Below, piece after piece: positions 51,218 through 59,888 of a DNA stretch of 60,992 nt. The notes under the pieces were generated by a model. That model had not been told where the DNA came from, searched no databases, and saw nothing but the letters and a program-made list of their open reading frames with translations. Every line of letters starts with the position of its first letter. Position 1 is the stretch's first letter. Both the position numbers and the translations under genes were made by a program. Source of the stretch: SAR202 cluster bacterium (GTDB lineage: Bacteria > Chloroflexota > Dehalococcoidia > Lucifugimonadales > Lucifugimonadaceae); the NCBI GenBank assembly GCA_009392285.1, contig VFGU01000008.1, positions 1 to 60,992 of the forward strand. Reading direction: 5' to 3'.

Positions 51218-52312
51218 TACAATTACTCCTCTGCCGTCTTCTCCTTTATCAATGTCTGCGAATGCTTCATTTATTTCTTCTAGTTTAAACACTTTTCTTA
51301 CAAGGTCATCAATATTTACTTTTCCAGCCAAATACATATCTACTATTTTTTTCATAGTAACTAATGGGGACCCGTAACCATAAAAACTTCCTATAATATT
51401 CTTTTCATTTCTTACTAAGTCAACCATATTTATATCTACTTCAGAACTAGGACTAGCTAAGCCTACTAGTGCTGCAGTTCCTCTCTTGGCTAGACTTTCA
51501 ACAGCCTGTTTCATAATTGCTGGACTTCCAAATGAGTCAAAAGAATAATCAACTCCTCCTCCAGTTATATCTCTAATCTTTTCAACTGGATCTTCATTTT
51601 TAGCGTTAATAACGTCTGTTGCGCCAAATTTATAAGCAAATTCAAGTTTATGGTCAAAAATATCTACAGCTATTACTTTAAGGCAATTTAACATTTTTGC
51701 ACCTTGTATGATATTCAAACCAACTCCCCCGCAACCAAATACAGCAACTGTGGAACCAGCTTTTATGTTATCTATATTAACTATTCCTCCAAGCCCAGTG
51801 GTAACACAGCAACCAATCAACGCTGCCACTTCAGGAGGAACTTCTTTAGGTATTACTAGCAATGAACTTGCAGGAACAATTTGTTGTTCTGCAAAACCTC
51901 CTAATTTATTCATTTGATATATTTCAGTGCCCTCACTATCTTTGATTCTAAAAGTGCCATCAAATTGGCGATGCTGAATGCTGGGGTCTGAATAATGCCT
52001 TGAACAATGATTTCCTAAGCCTGTCCTGCAATAATCACACTCGGAACACGATGAAACAAAACTGGTTATACAAGTATCTCCAGGTTTAACATTTGTAACA
52101 TTAGGGCCAACTTCTTCAACAATAGCGGCATTCTCATGGCCTAATACTATAGGTGTAGGGTAAGGAATTTGGCCATGAATAACATGATTATCACTCGCGC
52201 AAACTCCTGCAGCTTTCATTCTTACTAAGACTTCTTCTTCTCTTGGTTTTTCTATACTAAGATCTTTAATTTCTAGAGGTTTTCCAACCTCATACAGGAC
52301 AGCTGCTTTCAA
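51212..52312 (-). CDS. Zinc-dependent alcohol dehydrogenase (class III/NDMA-type-like)
   Basis: A 366-residue medium-chain dehydrogenase. Catalytic zinc ligands are in AGVCASDNHV, LGHENAAIVEEVG and GCCVTTGLGG. The structural zinc lobe is CSECDYCRTGLGNHC. The NAD motif is VFGCGGVGLNIIQGA with Asp in VIAVDIF. Sequence pattern resembles class III and mycothiol- or NDMA-dependent alcohol dehydrogenases; the alcohol is unknown. It starts at TTG 52312 with a strong GGAGGT. Its stop lies inside a palindrome before nuoA. Confidence 0.93.
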   Translation of the reverse strand: MKAAVLYEVGKPLEIKDLSIEKPREEEVLVRMKAAGVCASDNHVIHGQIPYPTPIVLGHENAAIVEEVGPNVTNVKPGDTCITSFVSSCSECDYCRTGLGNHCSRHYSDPSIQHRQFDGTFRIKDSEGTEIYQMNKLGGFAEQQIVPASSLLVIPKEVPPEVAALIGCCVTTGLGGIVNIDNIKAGSTVAVFGCGGVGLNIIQGAKMLNCLKVIAVDIFDHKLEFAYKFGATDVINAKNEDPVEKIRDITGGGVDYSFDSFGSPAIMKQAVESLAKRGTAALVGLASPSSEVDINMVDLVRNEKNIIGSFYGYGSPLVTMKKIVDMYLAGKVNIDDLVRKVFKLEEINEAFADIDKGEDGRGVIVF

Positions 52313-52327
52313 AATTACCTCCGATGT

Positions 52328-52355
52328 TTATAAAATCGTTCATAAGAAATATAAT
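52328..52355 (+). promoter_or_regulatory. Probable promoter of the acetyltransferase gene
   Basis: A perfect TATAAT (52350-52355) has a weak TTATAA (52328-52333) 16 bases upstream. The transcript would begin about 20 bases before the ATG at 52382 and contains no clear ribosome-binding site. Confidence 0.4.
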
Positions 52356-52381
52356 AGACTTTAAAGTTAAGTGCGAATTTT

Positions 52382-52981
52382 ATGAATTATCCAAATATTA
52401 ATTTAAGAAATATAACCCGTGACGATGTTAAAAGAATTGTTGAATGGATTAAAGACGATGATGTTGCTGAATTATGGTTCGGAAGATATTCCTACGGTGA
52501 TGCTGCCCATCTAGGTTATGATCCTCAAAAAATGTTAACTAGTTCCAAAGAAGACTGGGATAGGACATTTGACGATAAAAATCCAGAACCTCATAGAACC
52601 TTTTTTTCTATATATGACTCAAAAAAAGAAGCTCATATAGGTGAAGCGCAATTATTTATTGATGATGCTCTAGGTGATGCTCAGCTATCTGTGATAATAG
52701 GTAGAAAAGATCTTTGGCATCAAGGATTTGGCTCATCATCCGTAATAAAACTGATGTCTCATGCTTTTTCTGAGTTAGATTTGTATAGAGTATGGGTTGA
52801 TATACCTGAATTCAATACTCATGCAAGAAATATGTTTGAAAGTTTAGGTTTTCAGCATGAAGGAACTCTTAGGCAAAGCAGACCTCATCATGGGGCAAGG
52901 CATAATTCCGCTATAATGGGAATGCTTAAGAACGAATTTGAGCAAATTTACGGGCAGGATATAACAAAATTATTCTCTTAG
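52382..52981 (+). CDS. GNAT family N-acetyltransferase (RimJ/RimL-like)
   Basis: A 199-residue acetyltransferase. INLRNITRDDVKRIVEWIKD opens the fold; SVIIGRKDLWHQGFGSSSVI includes the acetyl-CoA loop (usually Q/R-x-x-G-x-G/A), and NTHARNMFESLGFQHEGTLR is the typical RimJ/L C-terminal block. The substrate could be a protein N-terminus, an amino acid or a small amine. It is a single-gene unit. Its TAG stop overlaps the threonine synthase TAA on the opposite strand. Confidence 0.93.
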   Translation: MNYPNINLRNITRDDVKRIVEWIKDDDVAELWFGRYSYGDAAHLGYDPQKMLTSSKEDWDRTFDDKNPEPHRTFFSIYDSKKEAHIGEAQLFIDDALGDAQLSVIIGRKDLWHQGFGSSSVIKLMSHAFSELDLYRVWVDIPEFNTHARNMFESLGFQHEGTLRQSRPHHGARHNSAIMGMLKNEFEQIYGQDITKLFS

Positions 52982-54177
52982 TTTGCTTCTATCTGTGCTG
53001 ACAGTCCATCTAGGTATTTAAATCCAGATCCTGTATTAAGAAGCAACACTGACTCTTTACTTTTAATAAACCCTGAAGATATTAATTTTTTAGTTGCAGA
53101 AACTATTGAACCTCCTTCAGGTGCACAAAAAATACCCTCTAAATTAGACAACTGATTAACTCCATCAATCATATTATTATCACTAACTTTTATGGCAGTT
53201 CCATTACTTTCTTTAACAGCATCAATAATTAAATAATCACCTACCGCAATTGGAACTCTCATTCCTGCAGCGATTGTTTGAGGTGATTTAAACAATTCTG
53301 CATGCCTATTCCCATCCAAATACGCATCCACAACTGGACTACAACCTTCTGCTTGAACACAAATCATTCTAGGCAGGTCTGAATTTAAAATTCCTATTTC
53401 GTTAAGTTCCTGAAAAGCCTTCCATATGCCTATAATTCCAGTCCCCCCGCCTGTTGGGTAAACTATGTTGTCAGGCAAAACCCAATTTAATTGTTCTGCA
53501 ATTTCATACCCCATAGTTTTTTTACCTTCAACTCTGTATGGCTCTTTCAAAGTAGAAACATCAAAAAGATTTTTTTTCTTAGACAGCTCTAAAGATCTAG
53601 CTCCTGCATCATTGATGTAGCCATCAATAAGTTCAATATTTGCACCATGAAAAATAGTCTCAGTCTTATTTGCTAACGGAGCATCCTTAGGCATAAACAC
53701 ATAGGCTTCAAGACCTGCCCTAGCACAGTAGGCAGCGAGTGCTCCTCCAGCATTTCCTGCGGAAGGAATTGAAAATTTACTTACTCCTAATTCTTTAGCT
53801 TTAGATACAGCTGAAGAAAGGCCTCTGGCTTTAAATGAAGAGGTAGGGTTTAAGCCTTCATCCTTTAAAATAATATTCGCACCAAGTTCATAAGATAGTC
53901 TTTCGCACTCTAGAATTGGAGTAAAACCTTCGCCTAATGTAACAATATTCTTCTCGTCTCTAACAGGCATAAATTCTTTATATCTCCACATATTTGGCTT
54001 TCTATCGCTTAAATCGCTTAATATCTTTTTACCTTTTGAAGAGTCGATTTCATATCTTGGAAATAATACTTTTCCACAATCATTAGATGAACATAATTTA
54101 TTAATTTTATTTGCAGAAAAAACTTCTCCACAATATGTACACTCTAAATGAGAGAGCATCGATCCTGTATCAGTCAA
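52978..54177 (-). CDS. thrC: Threonine synthase
   Basis: A 399-residue PLP enzyme (fold type II) turning O-phosphohomoserine into threonine. An N-terminal zinc ribbon has CTYCGEVF and CSSNDCGK. The PLP Lys is in NPTSSFKARGLSSAV; SAGNAGGALAAYCARAG and the phosphate loop PTGGGTGIIG follow. It starts at TTG 54177 behind GAGGT, overlapping the lipB end by eight bases. Long plant-like members have similar length. A related L-threonine dehydratase is less likely given the zinc ribbon. Confidence 0.92.
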   Translation of the reverse strand: MTDTGSMLSHLECTYCGEVFSANKINKLCSSNDCGKVLFPRYEIDSSKGKKILSDLSDRKPNMWRYKEFMPVRDEKNIVTLGEGFTPILECERLSYELGANIILKDEGLNPTSSFKARGLSSAVSKAKELGVSKFSIPSAGNAGGALAAYCARAGLEAYVFMPKDAPLANKTETIFHGANIELIDGYINDAGARSLELSKKKNLFDVSTLKEPYRVEGKKTMGYEIAEQLNWVLPDNIVYPTGGGTGIIGIWKAFQELNEIGILNSDLPRMICVQAEGCSPVVDAYLDGNRHAELFKSPQTIAAGMRVPIAVGDYLIIDAVKESNGTAIKVSDNNMIDGVNQLSNLEGIFCAPEGGSIVSATKKLISSGFIKSKESVLLLNTGSGFKYLDGLSAQIEAN

Positions 54178-54841
54178 CTATTACCTCACAATCAAATATT
54201 TTTTCGAAACTATTTAATAATTTACTCTTAATGTCACTTTTATCAATATCTGATTTTAATTCTGTTTTTAAGGATGTAGCCTCACTTTCAGGTAATCCGC
54301 AAGGGATTATAGAATTAAAATCACTAAGGTTATTATCCATGTTTAGCGCAAAACCGTGCATAGTGATTCCTCCGCTAACCCTAACACCAATGGCAGCTAT
54401 TTTTTTTTGTTTATTGGATGAATCAATCCACACTCCAGTTTTTCCAATAATAATTTTCGAATCAATTCCAATCTCTTTCAAAAAATCAACGATCATAATT
54501 TCAATTCTTCTAACATAATCAACTGGCTTCAATCCAAATTCTCTTAATTGAACTAAAGGGTATACTACTAATTGTCCTTTATTGTGAATTGTTGCCTGAC
54601 CACCTCTATCAGTTTTAATAACAGAAAAGCCATCATTTTCTAGTTGCTCGGTGGTAAATAAAATATCACCAACTGTTCCTTTTGTGCCAATTGTAATCGT
54701 CTTATTATGCTCTAGAAAAATTAAATGATTTTCATCTTTTTCAATACAATTTAATAGATCTTTTTGAAAATTTATCCCAAATGTGTAGTCTACTAATCCC
54801 AGATCATGAACTTTTATTTTTTGGTTATTTTGAGTTGACAT
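54170..54841 (-). CDS. lipB: Octanoyl-[acyl-carrier-protein]:protein octanoyltransferase
   Basis: A 223-residue lipoate synthesis enzyme that transfers octanoyl from ACP to lipoyl domains. [19 protein letters not shown] is the hallmark, with GKTGVWID and the catalytic Lys/Cys region [19 protein letters not shown] and [10 protein letters not shown] start at ATG 54841 (MSTQNNQ); an upstream GTG would run into the divergent cyclophilin gene. No ribosome-binding site is seen. lipA is not in the window. Confidence 0.95.
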   Translation of the reverse strand: MSTQNNQKIKVHDLGLVDYTFGINFQKDLLNCIEKDENHLIFLEHNKTITIGTKGTVGDILFTTEQLENDGFSVIKTDRGGQATIHNKGQLVVYPLVQLREFGLKPVDYVRRIEIMIVDFLKEIGIDSKIIIGKTGVWIDSSNKQKKIAAIGVRVSGGITMHGFALNMDNNLSDFNSIIPCGLPESEATSLKTELKSDIDKSDIKSKLLNSFEKIFDCEVIVD

Positions 54842-54862
54842 AATATTATTTTTTATTAAATT
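54835..54862 (+). promoter_or_regulatory. Promoter of the cyclophilin gene, lying over the lipB start
   Basis: A perfect TTGACA (54835-54840) is followed after 16 bases by TAAATT (54857-54862). Transcription would begin almost exactly at the cyclophilin ATG (54870), leaving no leader. The -35 box overlaps the lipB start codon, so the two genes cannot easily be initiated independently. Confidence 0.5.
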
Positions 54863-54869
54863 AATAACA

Positions 54870-55454
54870 ATGTTAAATAAATTCACATATTATCTTACTA
54901 TAGTGCCTATTATTTCAATTATGATTTTAGCTTGTGGTAGTGATGCAAATGAGTCTGGAGAAATTGATATGACTAAGGAATATTACGCGTTTATTGAGCT
55001 AGAAGATCAAAATGGTGACAACATGGGTGTGGTAAAAATATTATTACATGCCGACAAAACTCCTAAAACAGTTCAAAATTTTGTGGATTTAAGTAATTCA
55101 GGATTTTATGACGGAGTTATATTCCATAGAGTTATTCCTGGATTTATGGCACAAAGCGGCGATCCTGATGGAACAGGTACTGGGGGGCCGGGATATACTT
55201 TTGAGGATGAATTTCATCCAGAATTAAGTCATGACTCAGCCGGAATCTTGTCTATGGCAAATAGAGGGCCTAATACTAATGGAAGTCAGTTTTTTATTAC
55301 TTATGCGCCTACACCCCACCTAGATAATATGCATTCAGTATTTGGTGAAGTTGTGGAAGGAATGGAATTGATTGAAGCTATTCCTGCAAGAGATCCTTCA
55401 ATGATAAATGATCCTGCAGTAAAAATGATCGGGATTGAAATTAGAGAAAACTAA
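54870..55454 (+). CDS. Cyclophilin-type peptidyl-prolyl isomerase lipoprotein
   Basis: A 194-residue secreted lipoprotein. The signal peptide ends at lipobox ILAC (Cys 22). The cyclophilin domain has [20 protein letters not shown] with the catalytic Arg, [11 protein letters not shown] and [19 protein letters not shown]. It assists protein folding at proline bonds outside the membrane. There is no ribosome-binding site; the promoter predicts a leaderless message. Its TAA overlaps the TAG of the converging gene. Confidence 0.95.
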   Translation: MLNKFTYYLTIVPIISIMILACGSDANESGEIDMTKEYYAFIELEDQNGDNMGVVKILLHADKTPKTVQNFVDLSNSGFYDGVIFHRVIPGFMAQSGDPDGTGTGGPGYTFEDEFHPELSHDSAGILSMANRGPNTNGSQFFITYAPTPHLDNMHSVFGEVVEGMELIEAIPARDPSMINDPAVKMIGIEIREN

Positions 55455-56647
55455 ACTGCTTCACTAGCAGTGAGGGATTGCACAGGAAATCCTAACTGTT
55501 CTTCGCTACAGTTCACAAAGAATAATTTCCCATCAAACCCGATTGAAGACTCATTTTGAATAATCGAAGATTCTGATATTGGCCTGCTATTTAGCCTAAT
55601 AGTAGATTGCGTTTTATCAGTCACTGAAACGATTATATGCGACCCATAAAACTGAAGGTTCAATCCTTCTAGGCCATATTTTTTTAGCTCTCTAGATAGA
55701 AGTTTATTTTTATACATAACCTTCATAATCAAATTCCTTTTTATTGCAGAAAAATCAACTACAAAATCTCTATCTGAATTTAATAAAAATCCATGAGGAC
55801 GAGATAAACCTTTCCATACTTTCAGCATATATATAAGAAAGCCAGCAATAATCGCGCTGAATGCCAACATAAATCCTAAAACAATATTGGTATTAGTTTT
55901 ACCTTTGTATACTGAAACTTGCTGCATAGGTGATTCATAATACTTACCAAAAAAGTCCATTTGTAGATTTGAATCAATCCTGAAATCATCCTCTATATAT
56001 TTTGATGAGGTTATAAAAAATTCATAATCTTGGTTATGGCCCACTCTATTCTTCGCTGTCAAAGAAATATCAACTAAATTACCTTTGCTGTCATATAAAG
56101 ATACATTTATATCTTCTTTAGTTACTTCAAAAGGGGTGCCATTAATCTCAGTTTTAATGAATCCGACTAAATTTTCTAAATTTTCATAACCTATAAATTC
56201 GACATCTGAGATCAAGAAAAGTGTAGGAAATTGCTGAGTAGTAATCACAAATTCTACCGGATATGAAATAGAACTATTTTGCCATCCAATGTTTACTATA
56301 GCTTTGTTTTCTCCAAGGCTTGAATCTACTGAAATTAAAGTGGTAAATATTCTGTCTCCAGAAACTTTATCTCCGCCCTCTCCATTGTCAGCCATATCGT
56401 AATATTGAACTACGCCAGAATTCCATCTCATTTCAAGCTGAACCTTCATAAACTCAGTCATGGAATTTTCTTTTGCATCAATTTTTATTTCTATGGGGAC
56501 TATAGTTGATCCTGGTATTATCTTGGGACTTACCATCTCTACAACGGTTAAGTCTCCTCCAGAATCAGCTTTTATTTCCTCAATAAATAAAAAATTTAAT
56601 GACAGCATAAAAGCTGCAAAAATTAGTATATTTTTTAAATATTTCAT
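55451..56647 (-). CDS. Type-I membrane protein: secreted Ig-like domain, one TM helix, FHA-like cytoplasmic domain
   Basis: A 398-residue protein of unknown function. A signal peptide (1-27) is followed by an outside region (28-250) with [20 protein letters not shown], the pattern of choice-of-anchor X (Ig-like) domains. One membrane helix is at about 253-275. About 285-390 is inside and rich in beta strands; [20 protein letters not shown] and GKLFFVN resemble the last strands of FHA domains, which bind phosphothreonine. The FHA call is tentative. Its stop overlaps that of the cyclophilin gene. Topology suggests outside sensing linked to an inside phosphopeptide partner. Confidence 0.8.
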   Translation of the reverse strand: MKYLKNILIFAAFMLSLNFLFIEEIKADSGGDLTVVEMVSPKIIPGSTIVPIEIKIDAKENSMTEFMKVQLEMRWNSGVVQYYDMADNGEGGDKVSGDRIFTTLISVDSSLGENKAIVNIGWQNSSISYPVEFVITTQQFPTLFLISDVEFIGYENLENLVGFIKTEINGTPFEVTKEDINVSLYDSKGNLVDISLTAKNRVGHNQDYEFFITSSKYIEDDFRIDSNLQMDFFGKYYESPMQQVSVYKGKTNTNIVLGFMLAFSAIIAGFLIYMLKVWKGLSRPHGFLLNSDRDFVVDFSAIKRNLIMKVMYKNKLLSRELKKYGLEGLNLQFYGSHIIVSVTDKTQSTIRLNSRPISESSIIQNESSIGFDGKLFFVNCSEEQLGFPVQSLTASEAV

Positions 56648-56770
56648 ATTTAATACTTAGGTAAATTTATATATGTCCTCATAGAATACACAGTTTAAAT
56701 CACGAATTTCTATAATTTATGGTTCAAAAATAAGTTTTTTTGGTCTAAACTGATTCTCATTGAGGGATAA

Positions 56771-57964
56771 ATGAAAATCACTGAATTAAAAACGCATCTA
56801 TATGAATTTGAAAATAATCGTGTTGTTGGTGATGCTAACTCCCCTGCCGGAAGAAAACTTCAATCAAGTTTACTTATAGAATTAGAAACAGATGAAGGCA
56901 TAACTGGATATTCGTCTTCTGGTGCCGCAGCAAAACCTTTGGTGGAATCTATGTTTAATAGAGCAGTAAAAGGCAAAGACCCCGCTAATGTAAAAGGTAT
57001 AACAAAACAGATGATAGATTTTGCATTTAAAGGGGGTCACGGAGGGATGATAAATGAGGCTATTTCTGCATTGGATATAGCTTTATGGGATTTGAAAGCA
57101 AAGGCAAATAATGAGCCATTATGGAAAACATTGGGCGGCCTAACTCCTAAGGCAAGAGCTTATGCTAGTGGCCTTGATATTCCTATGAGCGATGAGAATT
57201 TAAAGAAATGGTATGAAAAAATGGCTAGTTGGGGATTTGATGGAGGAAAGTTAAAGGTAGGTCTTAATCAAGATGATGATATTAGAAGAATAGGAATAAT
57301 GAGGGATGCCTTAAAAGTTAACAGCGAAAACCCTCTTATTATGATCGATTCAAATGAATACTGGTCTCCTAAACAAGCAATAAGATTCATATCCGAAATA
57401 GAAGAAATTTTTGATCTCACTTGGGCAGAAGAGCCTGCAAGAAGATGGGATTTTATAGGACTAAAGAAAGTATCAGACGGAATCAAGACTGCAGTTTGCG
57501 CTGGAGAAAATTTAAAGACTCTTGGAGATTTTTTACCATACTTCCATCATAAATCCGCTGATGTAATTCAAGTAAGTTCAGGTATTGGGGGAATTACAAC
57601 TGCCATGCGACTTGCAGATGCAGCCTACGGATTTGAGCTACCAATTACTCTTGGAGGATCATTCGGTCATGTTCATGCTCATATGGCTCCATCTATTCCA
57701 AATTTTATGATAATGGAAATTACTCAAGAAGAACCTGATCCTTGTATGACTTGGGATGTAACTTTTGAAAATGGTCACGCAATTCCAGGTAGCAAACCTG
57801 GAATCGGAGTAGAAATAAACAGAGACGTCCTAGAAAATATCAAAGTCGAAAAGACTACCCCAGGTACCCAAGCAAGTCCTTTTGGAAGAAGGCCTGGAGC
57901 AGGATTATATCAAGTTGCTCCAAGCAAAGAAGAAAGAGCTAATTCTGAAAGGTTAAACAAATGA
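56771..57964 (+). CDS. Enolase-superfamily enzyme, tandem paralogue 1
   Basis: A 397-residue enolase-superfamily protein. Metal ligands are in MIDSNEYWS, WAEEPARRWD and CAGENLKTL; the Lys pair is in GGKLKVGL. In my ungapped alignment the canonical catalytic His after strand 7 (PHGGG in the gene at 3181) is replaced by Gly, but nearby FGHVHAHMAP offers three His. A tail SPFGRRPGAGL follows the barrel and recurs in paralogue 2. TGAGGG lies before the ATG. It begins a four-gene operon. Probable reaction: dehydration or epimerisation of an acid sugar; substrate unknown. Confidence 0.92.
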   Translation: MKITELKTHLYEFENNRVVGDANSPAGRKLQSSLLIELETDEGITGYSSSGAAAKPLVESMFNRAVKGKDPANVKGITKQMIDFAFKGGHGGMINEAISALDIALWDLKAKANNEPLWKTLGGLTPKARAYASGLDIPMSDENLKKWYEKMASWGFDGGKLKVGLNQDDDIRRIGIMRDALKVNSENPLIMIDSNEYWSPKQAIRFISEIEEIFDLTWAEEPARRWDFIGLKKVSDGIKTAVCAGENLKTLGDFLPYFHHKSADVIQVSSGIGGITTAMRLADAAYGFELPITLGGSFGHVHAHMAPSIPNFMIMEITQEEPDPCMTWDVTFENGHAIPGSKPGIGVEINRDVLENIKVEKTTPGTQASPFGRRPGAGLYQVAPSKEERANSERLNK

Positions 57965-59118
57965 AAATTACTGATTTCAAAATAACCTATTGGGAAGGAG
58001 AGGCTGAGCGAGCTATCGGAGATGCGAATGGCCCTTATGGAAGCAAAAGGCTTCCTGGAAGTTTCTTGGAAATATACACAGACGAAAATATTACTGGATA
58101 TGCTCTTATCGGAAATAGTTATGTTGAAAAAATATTCCCGATCCTTGAAGGAAAAGACCCGAGATCTGTGGCTGGAATCTGGAAAGAAATGAATGATCTA
58201 GTTTTTAAGGGTGGGAATGAAGGAGAAAGATGTGATGCAATTTCAGCAATTGATCTAGCATTATGGGATTTAAAGGCAAAGATTGCTGACCAGCCTTTAT
58301 GGAAACTTTTAGGGTCATCAACTAATAGAGTCAAAGCATACGCATCAGGAATCGATCTCAATTTAACAGATGATGAGATCTTTAAATTTTATTCCCGAAT
58401 GGCCGATATGGGAATTGACGCCGGAAAGTTAAAGGTAGGACTAGACCTGAAATCAGATGAAAAAAGACTTGGAATAATGAAAGATGCTCTTTCTAAGGCA
58501 AATGACAGGCCTCTTCTTTGTATTGATAGCAATGAATATTGGTCACCAAAACAAGCCATTAGATTTATAGGAAAACTAGAAGAAAAATTTGATATAACAT
58601 GGGCAGAAGAGCCTGCAAGAAGATGGGACTATAACGGACTAAAGAAAGTATCAGACAATATAAAAGCTGCAGTTGCAACAGGTGAAAACATTAATGATTT
58701 AGCCGAGTTTATGCCACTGATTGATAATGGTGCTGTAGATATAGTTGAAGTAGGAATGGGAACAACAGGACTAACTGGAGCTATGAAAGTAGCGAATATG
58801 GCATTTGCATATGAACTTCCTGTTGCAATGATGAATTGTCCAGGGAATACAATGTCTCACCTTGCCACCAACCTTCCTAATCATTTCATGATGGAGGTAG
58901 TTGATAATGGAAGAGAATTATTTTTTGATACAGATCATCATATTGAAGACGGCCAAATAATCATAGGTAATGAGCCCGGGTTTGGAATATCAGTTGATTT
59001 CGACAAATTAAATAATCTAAAAGTTGATAGCCACTCTATACCAAAATATGAATCTTCTCCTTTCCCAAGAAGAGAAGGTGCAGGGCTAATAATTAAACCT
59101 TTAGAAGAGGATAAATAG
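57961..59118 (+). CDS. Enolase-superfamily enzyme, tandem paralogue 2
   Basis: A 385-residue paralogue of the preceding gene, overlapping it by ATGA. Metal ligands (CIDSNEYWS, WAEEPARRWD, ATGENINDL) and GKLKVGLDL are kept. The His-rich stretch of paralogue 1 is changed: CPGNTMSHLATNLPN keeps only one His. The tail SPFPRREGAGL is shared. The two probably act on related acids or form a heteromer. A 57-base patch around WAEEPARRWD is nearly identical in DNA to paralogue 1 while flanks have diverged. Confidence 0.92.
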   Translation: MKITDFKITYWEGEAERAIGDANGPYGSKRLPGSFLEIYTDENITGYALIGNSYVEKIFPILEGKDPRSVAGIWKEMNDLVFKGGNEGERCDAISAIDLALWDLKAKIADQPLWKLLGSSTNRVKAYASGIDLNLTDDEIFKFYSRMADMGIDAGKLKVGLDLKSDEKRLGIMKDALSKANDRPLLCIDSNEYWSPKQAIRFIGKLEEKFDITWAEEPARRWDYNGLKKVSDNIKAAVATGENINDLAEFMPLIDNGAVDIVEVGMGTTGLTGAMKVANMAFAYELPVAMMNCPGNTMSHLATNLPNHFMMEVVDNGRELFFDTDHHIEDGQIIIGNEPGFGISVDFDKLNNLKVDSHSIPKYESSPFPRREGAGLIIKPLEEDK

Positions 59119-59876
59119 TGTTTGAATTGAATGGGAAGGTATGCCTTATTACCGGAGGGAGCAGAGGGCTTGGAGAATCTATGGCAATAACTTTTGCTAA
59201 ATCTGGAGCAGAGGCTGTAGTTATCACATATAACAGCGATGAAAATAAGGCTATAGAAGTATGCAAAAACATAGAAATTCATGGATCTAAATCTATGGCA
59301 ATTCACCTAGAAGCTTCAAATATAGATTCGATAAAAAAGATGGTTTCTTCAGTTGAAAAAGAGTTTTCTAGAATTGATGTTTTAGTAAATAATGCTGGAA
59401 TTAATAGGCAGGCTAAAATGGAAGATGTAACCGAAAAAGATTGGGATGATATTATGTCAGTAAATCTTAAAGGTCCTTTCTTCTGCTCTAGAGAAGTTTT
59501 TCCAATTATGAAAAAAAATGGGGGAGGAAGAATCATAAATATTGGTTCTGTATCCGGCCTTTACGGCGGACCAACAACTCCTCATTATGGAGCATCAAAA
59601 GCAGGGCTTCATTCAGTCACACAAAATTTAGCAAGATACGGCGCGGAACATAATATATTCGTAAATAGTATCTCGCCAGGAATAATTGAAACTGACCTTA
59701 CAAGAGAAGAGTTAAAATCTGGAGGGGGAGGTAAAGTGGTTGCTTTAACTCTCTTAAAAAGGCCAGGTGTAGAAATGGATGTATCTTCAATTGCCCTGAT
59801 GCTTGCTTCAAACGACCAAAATTATTTAACCGGCCAGATTATTTCTCCAAACGGAGGATCTTACTTTACAGTTTAA
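59118..59876 (+). CDS. SDR oxidoreductase (gluconate 5-dehydrogenase-like)
   Basis: A 252-residue short-chain dehydrogenase. Cofactor motif ITGGSRGLGESMA, NNAGI motif in VLVNNAGINRQ, catalytic Ser in NIGSVSGLYGG and Tyr-Lys in YGASKAGLHSV. ISPGIIETDLTRE and YLTGQIISPNGGSYFTV end it. The pattern is like sugar-acid and keto-acid dehydrogenases. It starts at GTG 59118, inside the preceding stop, behind GAGGA. Between enolase-type dehydratases it would reduce or oxidise a keto-sugar acid. Confidence 0.92.
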   Translation: MFELNGKVCLITGGSRGLGESMAITFAKSGAEAVVITYNSDENKAIEVCKNIEIHGSKSMAIHLEASNIDSIKKMVSSVEKEFSRIDVLVNNAGINRQAKMEDVTEKDWDDIMSVNLKGPFFCSREVFPIMKKNGGGRIINIGSVSGLYGGPTTPHYGASKAGLHSVTQNLARYGAEHNIFVNSISPGIIETDLTREELKSGGGGKVVALTLLKRPGVEMDVSSIALMLASNDQNYLTGQIISPNGGSYFTV

Positions 59877-59888
59877 AAGAGGTGAATC

